The position numbers were made by a program, and so were the translations under genes. Below, one piece after another: positions 6,739 through 15,888 of a stretch of 64,000 bases of DNA (the first letter of the stretch is position 1; the number at the start of each line of letters is the position of its first letter). Below the pieces are notes generated by a model, which saw only the letters and a program-made list of their open reading frames with translations, ran no database searches and had not been told where the DNA came from. This stretch comes from Rhizobium sp. CG5 (lineage in GTDB: Bacteria; Pseudomonadota; Alphaproteobacteria; Rhizobiales; Rhizobiaceae): positions 1 through 64,000 of the forward strand of contig NZ_JABAEF010000024.1 in the NCBI RefSeq assembly GCF_023701945.1. Reading direction: 5' to 3'.

Positions 6739-8568
6739 TTGGCGCCTCCCATTTTGAAACTCGACGATATCTTCCTCTCCTTCGGCGGCGCGCCGCTGTT
6801 GAACGGCGCATCCCTGCAGGTGGAGCCCGGCGACAAGATCTGCCTTGTCGGCCGCAACGGCTCCGGCAAATCGACGATGATGAAGATCGCCGCCGGCCTG
6901 GTGGAAGCCCAGTCGGGGGAAGTCTTCCGCCATCCCTCCTCGACCATCCGCTATCTGGAACAGGCCCCCGACTTCGGCGACTTCAAGACCGTGCTGGCCT
7001 ATGCCGAAGCGGGCCTCGGGCCGGGCGACGATCCCTACCGCGTCACCTATCTACTGGAGCATCTGGGCTTGAGCGGCCAGGAAGACCCGGCGAGCCTCTC
7101 GGGCGGCGAAGCCCGCCGCGCAGCGCTCGCCCGCGTGCTGGCGCCGGAACCCGATATCCTGATGCTCGACGAGCCGACCAACCATCTCGACCTGCCGACC
7201 ATCGAATGGCTGGAAAGCGAGCTGCAGAAGACCCGCAGCGCGCTTGTGCTGATCTCCCATGACCGGCGTTTCCTGGAAAAGGTCTCGACCGCCACCGTCT
7301 GGCTCGATCGCGGCCTGTCGCGGCGGCTCAGCCGCGGCTTTGGCCATTTCGAGGAATGGCGCGACAAGGTTCTGGAAGAGGAAGAGATCGAGCAGCACAA
7401 GCTCGGCAAGGAGATCCAGCGCGAGGAGCACTGGCTGCGTTATGGCGTGACGGCGCGCCGCAAGCGCAACATGCGGCGTCTCGGCAATCTGCAGAGCCTG
7501 CGCGCCGATTATCGCGGCCACAAGGGACCGCAGGGCACCATCACGGCTGCCGTCACCGAAGGCCGCGAATCCGGCAAGCTGGTGATCGAGGCGGACCGCA
7601 TCACCAAGACCTATGGCGAGCGGACCATTGTCGCGCCCTTTTCGATCCGCGTGCATCGCGGCGATTGCATCGGCCTGATCGGCCCGAACGGCGCCGGCAA
7701 GACGACTCTTCTGAAAATGCTGACCGGCCAGATGAAGCCCGATAGCGGCATGGTCAAGCTCGGCACCAATCTCGAAATCGCCGTTCTCGACCAGAAGCGC
7801 GAGGACCTGAACCTCGAGGATACGCTGGCCCATTACCTGACCGACGGACGTGGCGACAATCTGCTGGTCAACGGCGAGCAGAAGCATGTGACCGGCTACA
7901 TGAAGGACTTCCTGTTCCAGCCGGAACAGGCCCGCACGCCGATCCGCAACCTGTCCGGCGGCGAACGCGCCCGGCTGATGCTGGCCCGCATCATGGCGCG
8001 GCCCTCCAACCTGCTGATCCTCGACGAGCCAACCAACGACCTCGACATCGAGACGCTCGACCTGCTGCAGGAAATCGTCGCCGGCTATCCCGGCACGGTC
8101 ATTCTCGTCAGCCATGACCGCGACTTCCTCGACCGCACCGTGACCTCGACCATCGCGCCTGCCGATCCCGACGCGCCCGACGGCCGCTGGATCGAATATG
8201 CCGGCGGCTATTCCGACATGCTGGCGCAGCGCAAGGGCGCAGAAGACGAACGCAAGCGCGCCGAGAAGGCCGAAAAGGCCAAGACCTCGGATGGCGCGGC
8301 CAAATCTTCCGACGGCGGCAACAAGGGGAAAGTCAAACTCTCCTTCAAGCAGAAATTCGCGCTCGAAACCCTGCCCAAGGAGATGGCCAAGGCACAAGCG
8401 GAGATCGCCGCCCACGAGGCGAAGATGGCCGATCCGAAACTCTTCACCAAGGACCCCGCGACCTTCAACAAGCTTGCCGCCGAGACCGAAAAGCTGCGCG
8501 CCGATATCGCCCGCATGGAAGAGGAATGGCTGGAACTGGAAATGCTACGCGAGGAGATCGAGGGATAA
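6739..8568 (+). CDS. uup: ABC-F family ATPase, Uup-like
   Basis: This soluble protein of 609 residues has two ATP-binding cassettes and no membrane segment. Walker A motifs are GRNGSGKST and GPNGAGKTT, signatures LSGGEARR and LSGGERAR, and Walker B motifs MLDEPTNHLD and ILDEPTNDLD. The C-terminal basic/coiled-coil tail (about residues 500-609) is typical of Uup, which acts on ribosomes or branched DNA and lowers transposon excision. I chose the TTG at 6739 because CAGGAG lies 9 bases upstream and it directly follows thiN; an ATG at 6691 would lie inside thiN. It converges on the transporter gene with only a 6-bp gap. Confidence 0.88.
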   Translation: MAPPILKLDDIFLSFGGAPLLNGASLQVEPGDKICLVGRNGSGKSTMMKIAAGLVEAQSGEVFRHPSSTIRYLEQAPDFGDFKTVLAYAEAGLGPGDDPYRVTYLLEHLGLSGQEDPASLSGGEARRAALARVLAPEPDILMLDEPTNHLDLPTIEWLESELQKTRSALVLISHDRRFLEKVSTATVWLDRGLSRRLSRGFGHFEEWRDKVLEEEEIEQHKLGKEIQREEHWLRYGVTARRKRNMRRLGNLQSLRADYRGHKGPQGTITAAVTEGRESGKLVIEADRITKTYGERTIVAPFSIRVHRGDCIGLIGPNGAGKTTLLKMLTGQMKPDSGMVKLGTNLEIAVLDQKREDLNLEDTLAHYLTDGRGDNLLVNGEQKHVTGYMKDFLFQPEQARTPIRNLSGGERARLMLARIMARPSNLLILDEPTNDLDIETLDLLQEIVAGYPGTVILVSHDRDFLDRTVTSTIAPADPDAPDGRWIEYAGGYSDMLAQRKGAEDERKRAEKAEKAKTSDGAAKSSDGGNKGKVKLSFKQKFALETLPKEMAKAQAEIAAHEAKMADPKLFTKDPATFNKLAAETEKLRADIARMEEEWLELEMLREEIEG

Positions 8569-8574
8569 GACTGC

Positions 8575-10350
8575 TTATGCCTCGACCGGCTCCAGTCTAA
8601 GATGCAGCAGGCGTGGCTTGACGGCATCGAGATAGACGCTGGAACGGCCGATATAGATCAGTGTCGACCCGGACAGTCCTGCCAGGATGTCGGTCAGGAT
8701 GGTGCTGGTGTCCGATTCGAGGCCTTCCAACACATCGTTGAAGATGATCCAACGCGGCTGCCGCAGCAGGATATTGGCAAAGGCCAACGCCATCTGCTCG
8801 TCCTTGTCGAGCAGGCGATCCCAACGCGGTGTCTCATCCAGCATGCCCGTCAGCCGTTCAAGCCCGACCCGCGTCAAGGCGTCGGTGAGCGCCGCATCGC
8901 CATAACCTGCCGGGTCGAGCGGATAGCTCAGCAATTCGCGAAGCGGCCCCTCCGGCAGGTAGCCGGACTGCGGCACGAACAGAACCTGGTCTTCCTCGGG
9001 CATCAGGATCGTGCCGCTGCCGGAACGCCAAAGACCGGCCAGCGCATGAAACAACAGCTTGCGGTTCACCCCCTGGTCGCCATTGATCATGATCCGCTCA
9101 CCGAAGCGGATCACCGGTTGCGCCTCCTCGATGCCGAATCGGCCCTTGGCCGCGGGATCGGCGACGTCCGGGGAAATGACCAGATCGATCAGCTTCAATT
9201 CGCCGAACGCCCCCGGCATCACCGTGACCTGCGGACCGGTCGGCTCGGCGCTGTCCTGGTCCGTAAGCGCAGCGCGCAGCGACATCACCCGCATCAGCGC
9301 GGCCCGCCAGTCGGCGATCACCCCGAAATTGTCGACATACCAGCGCAGGGCCGAATAGACCTGGTTGAAGGCGGCGGCCGCCATCATCAGCCCGCCGAAG
9401 GTCATCGTCCCGGTGAAATAGGCCGGCGCCGCGATCAGGATCGGCACGATGGTGGCGAGCCAGCCGAAGCCAGCGGAAATCCAGGTGAGGTTGGTCAGCG
9501 AGATCGCCAGATGGCGGATGATACCCAGCACATTGTCGATCTTGCCATGGATGCGGTGACGCTCGGTTTCCTCGCTGCGCGCCAGCGCAATGGCCTCGAG
9601 ATGCTCGTTGGCACGCATCAGCGACGAGCGCAGATCGGCTTCACGGCTGTAGCGCTCGGCATTGAGACTGGCCAGTCGCGAGCCGACCAGATTGCTGCTG
9701 ATGGACGCGGCCCCGGCATAAAGGATAGCACCCCAGACCATATAACCCGGAATGGCGAAGCTGCGTCCGCCGATCTCAAAGACGAAATCGCTCGACAATT
9801 GCCACAAAACGCCAATGAAACTGACCAGCAGGATGGTCGATTGCACCAGACCGATCGACAGGGTCGTGGTCATTTCCGACAGCTTGCGGGCATCCTCGTG
9901 CAGGCGCTGGTCGGGATTGACGCCGAACGGGCTCGACACCGACAGGCGGTAGGCGCGGCGGCCTTTAAGCCACTGGTCGACGATGTCGCGCGACAGCCCT
10001 TCGCGCATATAGAGCGCCGCCATCTGGTTGAGCCAGGTCTGGATGACGTTGAGAACCAGCAGGAATCCGGCAATCACTCCGAAATTTTTCAATTGTGCCA
10101 GGAATTCCGTGAGGTTGCGCTGTTCGATCGCATTATAGAAGGGCGCGTTCCACTGGTTAAGCAGGACCTGCGCATAGACCGTCATGAGAATGATCGCCAG
10201 CAGCGCCGTGGCCACCGCCATGACCTTGTAGCGCACGGCCGATTCCCGGAACGACTGCGCGGCGACCTTCAACTGCTGCGCCAGCGGCAGTTCGGCTGTC
10301 GGCGGAAGGATCGGCGGTGGCGTGGTCTCGTCAGGGGCAAATATCGGCAT
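8575..10350 (-). CDS. SbmA/BacA-like ABC transporter with a degenerate ATPase domain
   Basis: The first ~380 residues form an ABC_membrane_2 / SbmA_BacA-type transmembrane domain (EEs such as TERHRIHGK and YSALRWYVDNFG), like YddA and the mycobacterial B12 importer. The C-terminal ~200 residues align with an ATP-binding cassette but have lost the catalytic motifs. The Walker A region at about residue 424 reads GDQGVNRK, the signature LLDKDEQMAL, and Walker B IIFNDVLEGLE. ATP hydrolysis is therefore doubtful, and the domain may be structural or the protein may use the proton gradient like true SbmA. The start ATG at 10350 has GAGAG upstream. The substrate is unknown. Confidence 0.8.
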   Translation of the reverse strand: MPIFAPDETTPPPILPPTAELPLAQQLKVAAQSFRESAVRYKVMAVATALLAIILMTVYAQVLLNQWNAPFYNAIEQRNLTEFLAQLKNFGVIAGFLLVLNVIQTWLNQMAALYMREGLSRDIVDQWLKGRRAYRLSVSSPFGVNPDQRLHEDARKLSEMTTTLSIGLVQSTILLVSFIGVLWQLSSDFVFEIGGRSFAIPGYMVWGAILYAGAASISSNLVGSRLASLNAERYSREADLRSSLMRANEHLEAIALARSEETERHRIHGKIDNVLGIIRHLAISLTNLTWISAGFGWLATIVPILIAAPAYFTGTMTFGGLMMAAAAFNQVYSALRWYVDNFGVIADWRAALMRVMSLRAALTDQDSAEPTGPQVTVMPGAFGELKLIDLVISPDVADPAAKGRFGIEEAQPVIRFGERIMINGDQGVNRKLLFHALAGLWRSGSGTILMPEEDQVLFVPQSGYLPEGPLRELLSYPLDPAGYGDAALTDALTRVGLERLTGMLDETPRWDRLLDKDEQMALAFANILLRQPRWIIFNDVLEGLESDTSTILTDILAGLSGSTLIYIGRSSVYLDAVKPRLLHLRLEPVEA

Positions 10351-10459
10351 CAAGCACTCTCAAACGGCTCGCCATCAGATAAGCATGCTGACCGTTCATG
10401 TCCATGGGCGGCGGGACCCTTGCAAGGCTGATGGTGCCACGCTATGACTAAATTTGCTC

Positions 10460-10555
10460 TAACGGGGTGCTTTTGTCTGCAAACGGACATGGGCTGAGAG
10501 GCGTCGAACGCTAACCCGCGGAACCTGATCCGGCTAACACCGGCGGAGGGATTAG
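10460..10555 (+). promoter_or_regulatory. TPP riboswitch (THI element)
   Basis: The conserved blocks are in order: GGGGTGC (10464-10470), GGGCTGAGAG, ACCCGCGGAACCTGATC and the closing GGCTAACACCGGCGGAGGGA. Thiamine diphosphate binding should lower expression of the thiBPQ importer. No clear terminator separates it from thiB, so control is probably at translation, close to the GAAGGGG ribosome site. Confidence 0.95.
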
Positions 10556-10614
10556 ACGCGCATGATGAATGACGCCCTTTTCCCGACATTTGACACCATT
10601 TGAAGGGGCGTACC

Positions 10615-11631
10615 ATGCCGACACTGAAACCCGTGCTGACCATCTGCGGCTTTGCCGCCGTTCTGCTTGCCACCACCGCCGTCCAGGCGGCCGACAAGGT
10701 GCTGACCGTCTATACCTATGAGAGCTTCATCTCCGAATGGGGTCCGGGACCGAAGATCAAGGCGGCCTTTGAGAAAACCTGCGGCTGCACGGTGGATTTC
10801 GTCGGCGTCGCCGATGGCGTGGCGCTGCTGACCCGGCTGAAGCTCGAAGGCGAGAGCACGAAAGCCGATATCGTGCTCGGCATCGACACCAATCTGGTGG
10901 AAGAGGCCAAGGCGACCGGCCTGTTTGCACCGCATGGCGTCGATACCGCTGCCGTCACCGTGCCCGGCGGTTTTGCCGACGATACCTTCATTCCCTATGA
11001 TTACGGCCACTTCGCTGTCGTCTACGACAGCGAGACCCTGAAGACGCCGCCCACCAGCATGAAGGAGCTGGTCGAAGGCGATCCGTCGCAGAAGATCGTC
11101 ATCGAGGACCCGCGCACCTCGACACCCGGCCTCGGCCTGCTGCTCTGGGTCAAATCGATCTATGGCGACAAGGCCGACGAGGCCTGGGCCAAGCTCAAGG
11201 GGCGCATCCTGACGGTAACGCCCGGCTGGTCGGAGGCCTATGGCCTGTTTACCAAGGGTGAAGTGCCGATGGTGCTGTCCTACACCACCTCGCCGGCCTA
11301 TCACATGATCGCCGAGAACACCGATCGTTACCAGGCGGCCGCCTTTTCGGAAGGCCATTACATTCAAATCGAAGTGGCAGGCCTGCTGAAGACTGCGCCG
11401 CAGAAGGATCTCGCCCGCGATTTCCTCAAATTCACCATCAGCCCGGCCTTCCAGGACGAGATCCCCACCAACAACTGGATGATGCCGGCCGCCCCGACCT
11501 CGCAGCCCCTGCCCGACGCCTTCGCCAAGCTGGTATCGCCGACCAAGACCTTCCTGATGGCGCCTGAAGAGGTGGCCAAAAACCGCAAGGCCTGGATTGA
11601 CGAATGGCAGGCCGCCATGACGCTGAACTGA
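10615..11631 (+). CDS. thiB: Thiamine ABC transporter, periplasmic binding protein
   Basis: The 338-residue protein has a Sec signal peptide (hydrophobic core ICGFAAVLLATTAVQA, likely cut after AQA), so it is periplasmic. The mature part fits the ThiB/TbpA family (KVLTVYTYESFISEW, DIVLGIDTNLVEEA, YDYGHFAVVYD), which delivers thiamine and its phosphates to ThiPQ. The ATG at 10615 follows GAAGGGG; an upstream in-frame TTG at 10600 is less likely. It is the first gene behind the TPP riboswitch and 4 bp ahead of thiP. Confidence 0.93.
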   Translation: MPTLKPVLTICGFAAVLLATTAVQAADKVLTVYTYESFISEWGPGPKIKAAFEKTCGCTVDFVGVADGVALLTRLKLEGESTKADIVLGIDTNLVEEAKATGLFAPHGVDTAAVTVPGGFADDTFIPYDYGHFAVVYDSETLKTPPTSMKELVEGDPSQKIVIEDPRTSTPGLGLLLWVKSIYGDKADEAWAKLKGRILTVTPGWSEAYGLFTKGEVPMVLSYTTSPAYHMIAENTDRYQAAAFSEGHYIQIEVAGLLKTAPQKDLARDFLKFTISPAFQDEIPTNNWMMPAAPTSQPLPDAFAKLVSPTKTFLMAPEEVAKNRKAWIDEWQAAMTLN

Positions 11632-11635
11632 ACCG

Positions 11636-13264
11636 ATGCTGACCAGGCGCGAGCGGTGGACGGCGATTGCCGGCGGGACCTTGAGCCTTGCCGGCCTTTT
11701 GCTGTTCATCGCTGCCGCCGTCGTCTCCTTGCTGATGATCGGCACGGAGACCGGCAGCAGACCGGCATTCATGGACCCGGTCGTGCTGTCGATCCTGCGG
11801 TTCACGCTGCTGCAGGCGGCGCTCTCGACAGCGCTGTCGCTGCTGTTTGCCCTGCCGGTGGCGCGCGCCCTGGCCCGCCAGCCGCAGTTCTGGGGCCGCC
11901 GCTGGCTGGTCCGCCTGCTCGCCTTGCCCATGGGTCTGCCGGTGCTGATCGGCGCACTCGGCCTGATCGGCGTCTGGGGCCGGCAGGGCGTGGTCAATGA
12001 CGGCCTGCGATGGATCGGCATCAGCGAGCCCTTCAGCATCTATGGCCTCAGTGGCATCCTGCTCGCCCATGTGTTCTTCAACATGCCGCTGGCGGCCCGG
12101 CTGATGCTGGCGGGGCTGGAGCGGGTTCCGGCGGAATATTGGCAGATGAGCGCCAGCCTTGGCATGCGGCCCCTCTCGGTCTTCCGCTTCATCGAATGGC
12201 CGGCCCTGCGGCCGCTGCTGCCGGGCATAGCCGGCCTGATCTTCATGCTCTGCGCCACCAGTTTCACGCTGGTTCTGGTGCTGGGCGGCGGACCGGCGGC
12301 GACGACCATCGAAGTGGCGATCTACCAGGCGCTGCGCTTCGATTTCGATCCGGGCCGCGCCGTCTCGCTGGCGCTGCTGCAGATCGCCCTCACGGCGTTT
12401 GTTCTCGGCGCCATGGCCCTCTTCCCGAACCCGCAGGATCAGGCCCGGACGGATGGCCATGCGACACGACGCTTCGACGGCAAATCGCCTGCGGCCCGAT
12501 TGGCCGATACGGCGATGCTGACCGTCGCCTTTCTGTTCCTGGCAGCACCTCTGGCCGCCATCACCCTGTCCGGACTGCAATCCGATCTGCCGAAACTCGT
12601 GTCGCAGCCGGCATTTCTGAAAGCCGCAGCCACCAGCCTCGCCATCGCCTTCAGCGCCGCCCTGCTGTCGCTGGCCGTCAGCATGGCCTTCATCGAGGCC
12701 CGGGCAGCGCTGGGCATGGGGCCTCGCGCGCATGTCTTGGCGAGGGTCCTGTCGACCGCCATTGCCGCCGCCTCCTTCCTGGTCTTTCTGGTGCCGGCCA
12801 TCGTTCTGGCCACCGGCTGGTTCCTGCTGCTGAGACCAGCCGGCGATATCGGCCGGTTTGCGCCGGTCCTCGTCGTCGTCATCAACATGCTGATGGCCCT
12901 GCCCTTCACCATGCGCGTGCTGGCGCCGGCCGTCGAGATCCATCGCCACCGCACGACAAGGCTTTGCGCCAGCTTGGGCATTTCCGGCCTGGCCCGCTGG
13001 CGGTTGATCGACTGGCCGGCTCTGAAACGACCGTTCTTGACCGCCCTGTCCTTTGCCATGGCCCTGTCGCTCGGCGATCTCGGCGCCGTCGCTCTGTTCG
13101 GTTCGGAAAACCTCACCACCCTGCCCTGGCTGATCTACAGCCGCATGGGCAATTATCGCAGCGACGATGCCGACGGGCTGGCCCTGCTCCTGGGCCTGGT
13201 CTGCCTGGCGCTGACGATTGCCGGAACCAGCGGCGCAAGCGCGCAAGTGCGGGAGAAACAGTGA
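11636..13264 (+). CDS. thiP: Thiamine ABC transporter, permease
   Basis: This inner-membrane protein of 542 residues has two tandem permease domains, each with about six hydrophobic spans, as in ThiP/FbpB-type transporters. Two EAA-type coupling loops are visible (for example YWQMSASLGMRP and RLCASLGISGLARW). It forms the channel for ThiB-bound thiamine and pairs with ThiQ. The ATG lies 4 bp after thiB and the TGA ends 1 bp before thiQ, so this is a tight operon. Confidence 0.93.
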   Translation: MLTRRERWTAIAGGTLSLAGLLLFIAAAVVSLLMIGTETGSRPAFMDPVVLSILRFTLLQAALSTALSLLFALPVARALARQPQFWGRRWLVRLLALPMGLPVLIGALGLIGVWGRQGVVNDGLRWIGISEPFSIYGLSGILLAHVFFNMPLAARLMLAGLERVPAEYWQMSASLGMRPLSVFRFIEWPALRPLLPGIAGLIFMLCATSFTLVLVLGGGPAATTIEVAIYQALRFDFDPGRAVSLALLQIALTAFVLGAMALFPNPQDQARTDGHATRRFDGKSPAARLADTAMLTVAFLFLAAPLAAITLSGLQSDLPKLVSQPAFLKAAATSLAIAFSAALLSLAVSMAFIEARAALGMGPRAHVLARVLSTAIAAASFLVFLVPAIVLATGWFLLLRPAGDIGRFAPVLVVVINMLMALPFTMRVLAPAVEIHRHRTTRLCASLGISGLARWRLIDWPALKRPFLTALSFAMALSLGDLGAVALFGSENLTTLPWLIYSRMGNYRSDDADGLALLLGLVCLALTIAGTSGASAQVREKQ

Positions 13265-13265
13265 G

Positions 13266-13988
13266 ATGAGCCGGACCATTGCCGTCCAGATGGACAATGT
13301 CGGCCTGCGGCTTGGATCGCGCGCCTTCCATTTCGACGTCAGCCTGGAGGAAGGCACGATCACCTCGGTGGCCGGACCGTCCGGCTCGGGAAAATCGACC
13401 CTGCTCAATCTGGTCGCCGGCTTCGAGCAGCCCGACAGCGGCCGCGTGCTGATCGGAGGCACCGACGTAACCGGTCGTCACCCGGCCGAGCGGCCGGTTT
13501 CGATCGTCTTTCAGGACAACAATCTGTTTGCCCATCTCGATCTCTTCACCAATGTCGGGCTCGGTATCAATCCGTCGCTGAGGCTCGCCGCCCAGGATCG
13601 GGCCGCGGTCTCCTCGGCCCTCGCCCGCGTCGGCCTGCCAGGCTACGAGCGACGGATGCCGGCGACGCTTTCGGGCGGCGAGCGGCAGCGTGCGGCGTTC
13701 GCCCGGGCGCTGGTGCGTCGCAAGCCGGTCCTGCTGCTCGACGAACCCTTTGCCGCCCTCGACCCAGGCCTGCGCGCGTCGATGGCCGATCTGCTGATCG
13801 AAATGCACCAGGAGACCGGCATCACGGTGCTGATCGTCAGCCACGACCCGCAGGAGGTTTTCCGCCTGTCGCAGAACGTTCTGTTCGTCGTCGACGGACG
13901 CATCGCGGTCGATGCCTCGCGCGAGGATTTCTTTGCGATCTCCGGAAATCTCGAGGTCGACGCCTTTCGCGGGAACGGGCCACCGTAA
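13266..13988 (+). CDS. thiQ: Thiamine ABC transporter, ATPase
   Basis: The 240-residue ATPase has Walker A GPSGSGKST, signature LSGGERQR, Walker B VLLLDEPFAALD and switch His in VSHDPQEV. It powers thiamine uptake through ThiP. The ATG at 13266 starts one base after the thiP stop; the frame extends upstream but would overlap thiP. It is the last gene of the TPP-controlled operon. Confidence 0.93.
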   Translation: MSRTIAVQMDNVGLRLGSRAFHFDVSLEEGTITSVAGPSGSGKSTLLNLVAGFEQPDSGRVLIGGTDVTGRHPAERPVSIVFQDNNLFAHLDLFTNVGLGINPSLRLAAQDRAAVSSALARVGLPGYERRMPATLSGGERQRAAFARALVRRKPVLLLDEPFAALDPGLRASMADLLIEMHQETGITVLIVSHDPQEVFRLSQNVLFVVDGRIAVDASREDFFAISGNLEVDAFRGNGPP

Positions 13989-14337
13989 TCCGGCCGCGCA
14001 TGGTCGGCATCGGTCGATCGGTTGTTGAAAAAAGGGACGGGACGGTGCGATCGTGCATCGGATTGAGACGGTCGAACATTCAGCGCAACCGCCGCGCCTT
14101 ATTTTCGACGCGGCCGAATGGCATGCGCAAACCCACTGTCCCATCTTCGATCAACGGGTTAGGGCTTCCTTATCTACACCAGCATCTTGTTCGGCGTACA
14201 CTTTTATCCATATGCAGTAAATGAGGTTAAATGTCTCGAAGGGGATCGACAGACCTTCGCCAATCGGCCAGATGCTGGGGGCAAGCTCCACAACGGGTCC
14301 GTTGAATTCACTCACAGGGGCATGATGATTCGAAAAG
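13989..14337. other. Intergenic spacer, no gene seen
   Basis: This 349-bp spacer lies between thiQ and the M48 protease gene, both on the plus strand. I find no convincing small gene, RNA gene or strong terminator. It should hold the promoter of the protease gene, but no box is clear enough to mark. Confidence 0.5.
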
Positions 14338-15867
14338 ATGCGGGGCATGGTCATTACTAGCGCAAATGCCGTCAGGTCTTCGGGACGGCGCTTTCTGCTG
14401 TCGGGCATTGCCCGGCCGCTGACGGTGTTGGTCGCCACCAGCGTCCTGCTGTCCGGCTGCCAGTCGCTTTTCGATCAGTCCTACGAACCGAATGTTTCAC
14501 CGTCGAACAATCCGCAGATCGTCGAGGAAGTGCAGAAGAATGATCCGCGAGCCCAGATGGGGGCGCGGGAACATCCGCGCATTGTGGCGAGCTATGGCGG
14601 CGAATATCACGATGAGAAGACCGAGAAGCTGGTCGCCCGCATTGCCGGTGCCTTGACCGCCGTTTCGGAAAACCCCAACCAGTCCTATCGTATCACCATT
14701 CTCAATTCGCCGGCCATCAATGCCTTCGCGCTGCCGGGCGGCTATCTCTATGTGACGCGCGGGCTCCTGGCGCTTGCCAACGATGCGTCGGAAGTGGCAG
14801 CCGTGCTGAGCCATGAAATGGCCCATGTGACCGCCAATCACGGCATCGAGCGCCAGCGGCGCGAAGAGGCCGAAGTGATCGCCAGCCGCGTCGTCGCCGA
14901 AGTGCTGTCGAGCGATCTGGCCGGCAAACAGGCGCTGGCGCGCGGCAAGCTGCGGCTGGCCGCCTTCTCCCGCCAGCAGGAATTGCAGGCCGACGTGATC
15001 GGCGTGCGCATGCTCGGCGAGGCCGGCTATGATCCCTATGCCGCCGCACGCTTCCTCGATTCCATGGCCAATTACAGCCATTTCACCTCCGTCGATCCGG
15101 ACGCCGACCAGAGCCTCGACTTCTTGTCGAGCCATCCGAATGCCCCGCAGCGCGTCGAACTGGCGCGCCGCCACGCACGGGCCTTCGGACCGGAGGGCAC
15201 CCACGGCGAAAGCGGTCGCGAATATTACCTGAACGGCATCGACGGGCTGCTCTATGGCGACAGCCCGCAAGAGGGCTATGTCCGCGGCCAGACTTTCCTG
15301 CACGGCAGCCTTGGCATCCGTTTCGAAGTGCCGGCCGGCTTCCAGATTGACAACAAGGTGGAGGCGGTGCTGGCAACGGGCGCCGGCGACGTCGCCATCC
15401 GCTTCGATGGTGTGGCCGACGACCAGAAGCGCACCCTGACCAACTATATTTCCAGCGGATGGGTGACCGGCCTGCTGCCCGAGACGATCAAGGAAACCAC
15501 GGTCAACGGCCTGGAAGCGGCAACCGCCCGCGCCTCGGCCGAGCGCTGGGATTTCGACATCACCGTGATCCGCATTGGCTCGCAGATCTTCCGCTTCCTG
15601 ACGGCTGTGCCGAAAGGCAGCCCGCTGCTGCAGCCGACCGCCGATACGCTGAGGGCCACCTTCCGGCGCATCACGCCGCAGGAGGCCCAGTCGCTGAAGC
15701 CTTTGCGCATCCGCGTGGTGACGGTCAAGCCGGGAGAAACGATCGGCACGCTCGCCGCCCGCATGATGGGCACCGAGCGCAAGCTCGACCTGTTCAAGAT
15801 GATCAATGCGTTACAGACCGGCTCGACCTTGCCCCCCGGGACACGGGTCAAGCTGATTACCGAATAG
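14338..15867 (+). CDS. M48-family metalloprotease lipoprotein with C-terminal LysM-like domain
   Basis: This protein of 509 residues has a lipobox VLLSGC with Cys41 as the lipidated residue, so it sits in the periplasm on a membrane. Zinc motif HEMAH spans 159-163, with a third-ligand region around QELQADVIG, as in BepA/YfgC proteases that look after outer-membrane proteins. The last ~50 residues (VKPGETIGTLAARM to LPPGTRVKLI) resemble a LysM wall-binding module. An ATG at 14347 is an equally possible start. It converges on rpoH2, a heat/oxidative-stress sigma gene, 21 bp away. Confidence 0.85.
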   Translation: MRGMVITSANAVRSSGRRFLLSGIARPLTVLVATSVLLSGCQSLFDQSYEPNVSPSNNPQIVEEVQKNDPRAQMGAREHPRIVASYGGEYHDEKTEKLVARIAGALTAVSENPNQSYRITILNSPAINAFALPGGYLYVTRGLLALANDASEVAAVLSHEMAHVTANHGIERQRREEAEVIASRVVAEVLSSDLAGKQALARGKLRLAAFSRQQELQADVIGVRMLGEAGYDPYAAARFLDSMANYSHFTSVDPDADQSLDFLSSHPNAPQRVELARRHARAFGPEGTHGESGREYYLNGIDGLLYGDSPQEGYVRGQTFLHGSLGIRFEVPAGFQIDNKVEAVLATGAGDVAIRFDGVADDQKRTLTNYISSGWVTGLLPETIKETTVNGLEAATARASAERWDFDITVIRIGSQIFRFLTAVPKGSPLLQPTADTLRATFRRITPQEAQSLKPLRIRVVTVKPGETIGTLAARMMGTERKLDLFKMINALQTGSTLPPGTRVKLITE

Positions 15868-15888
15868 ACCGCACGGTCTGGCTGGCCG

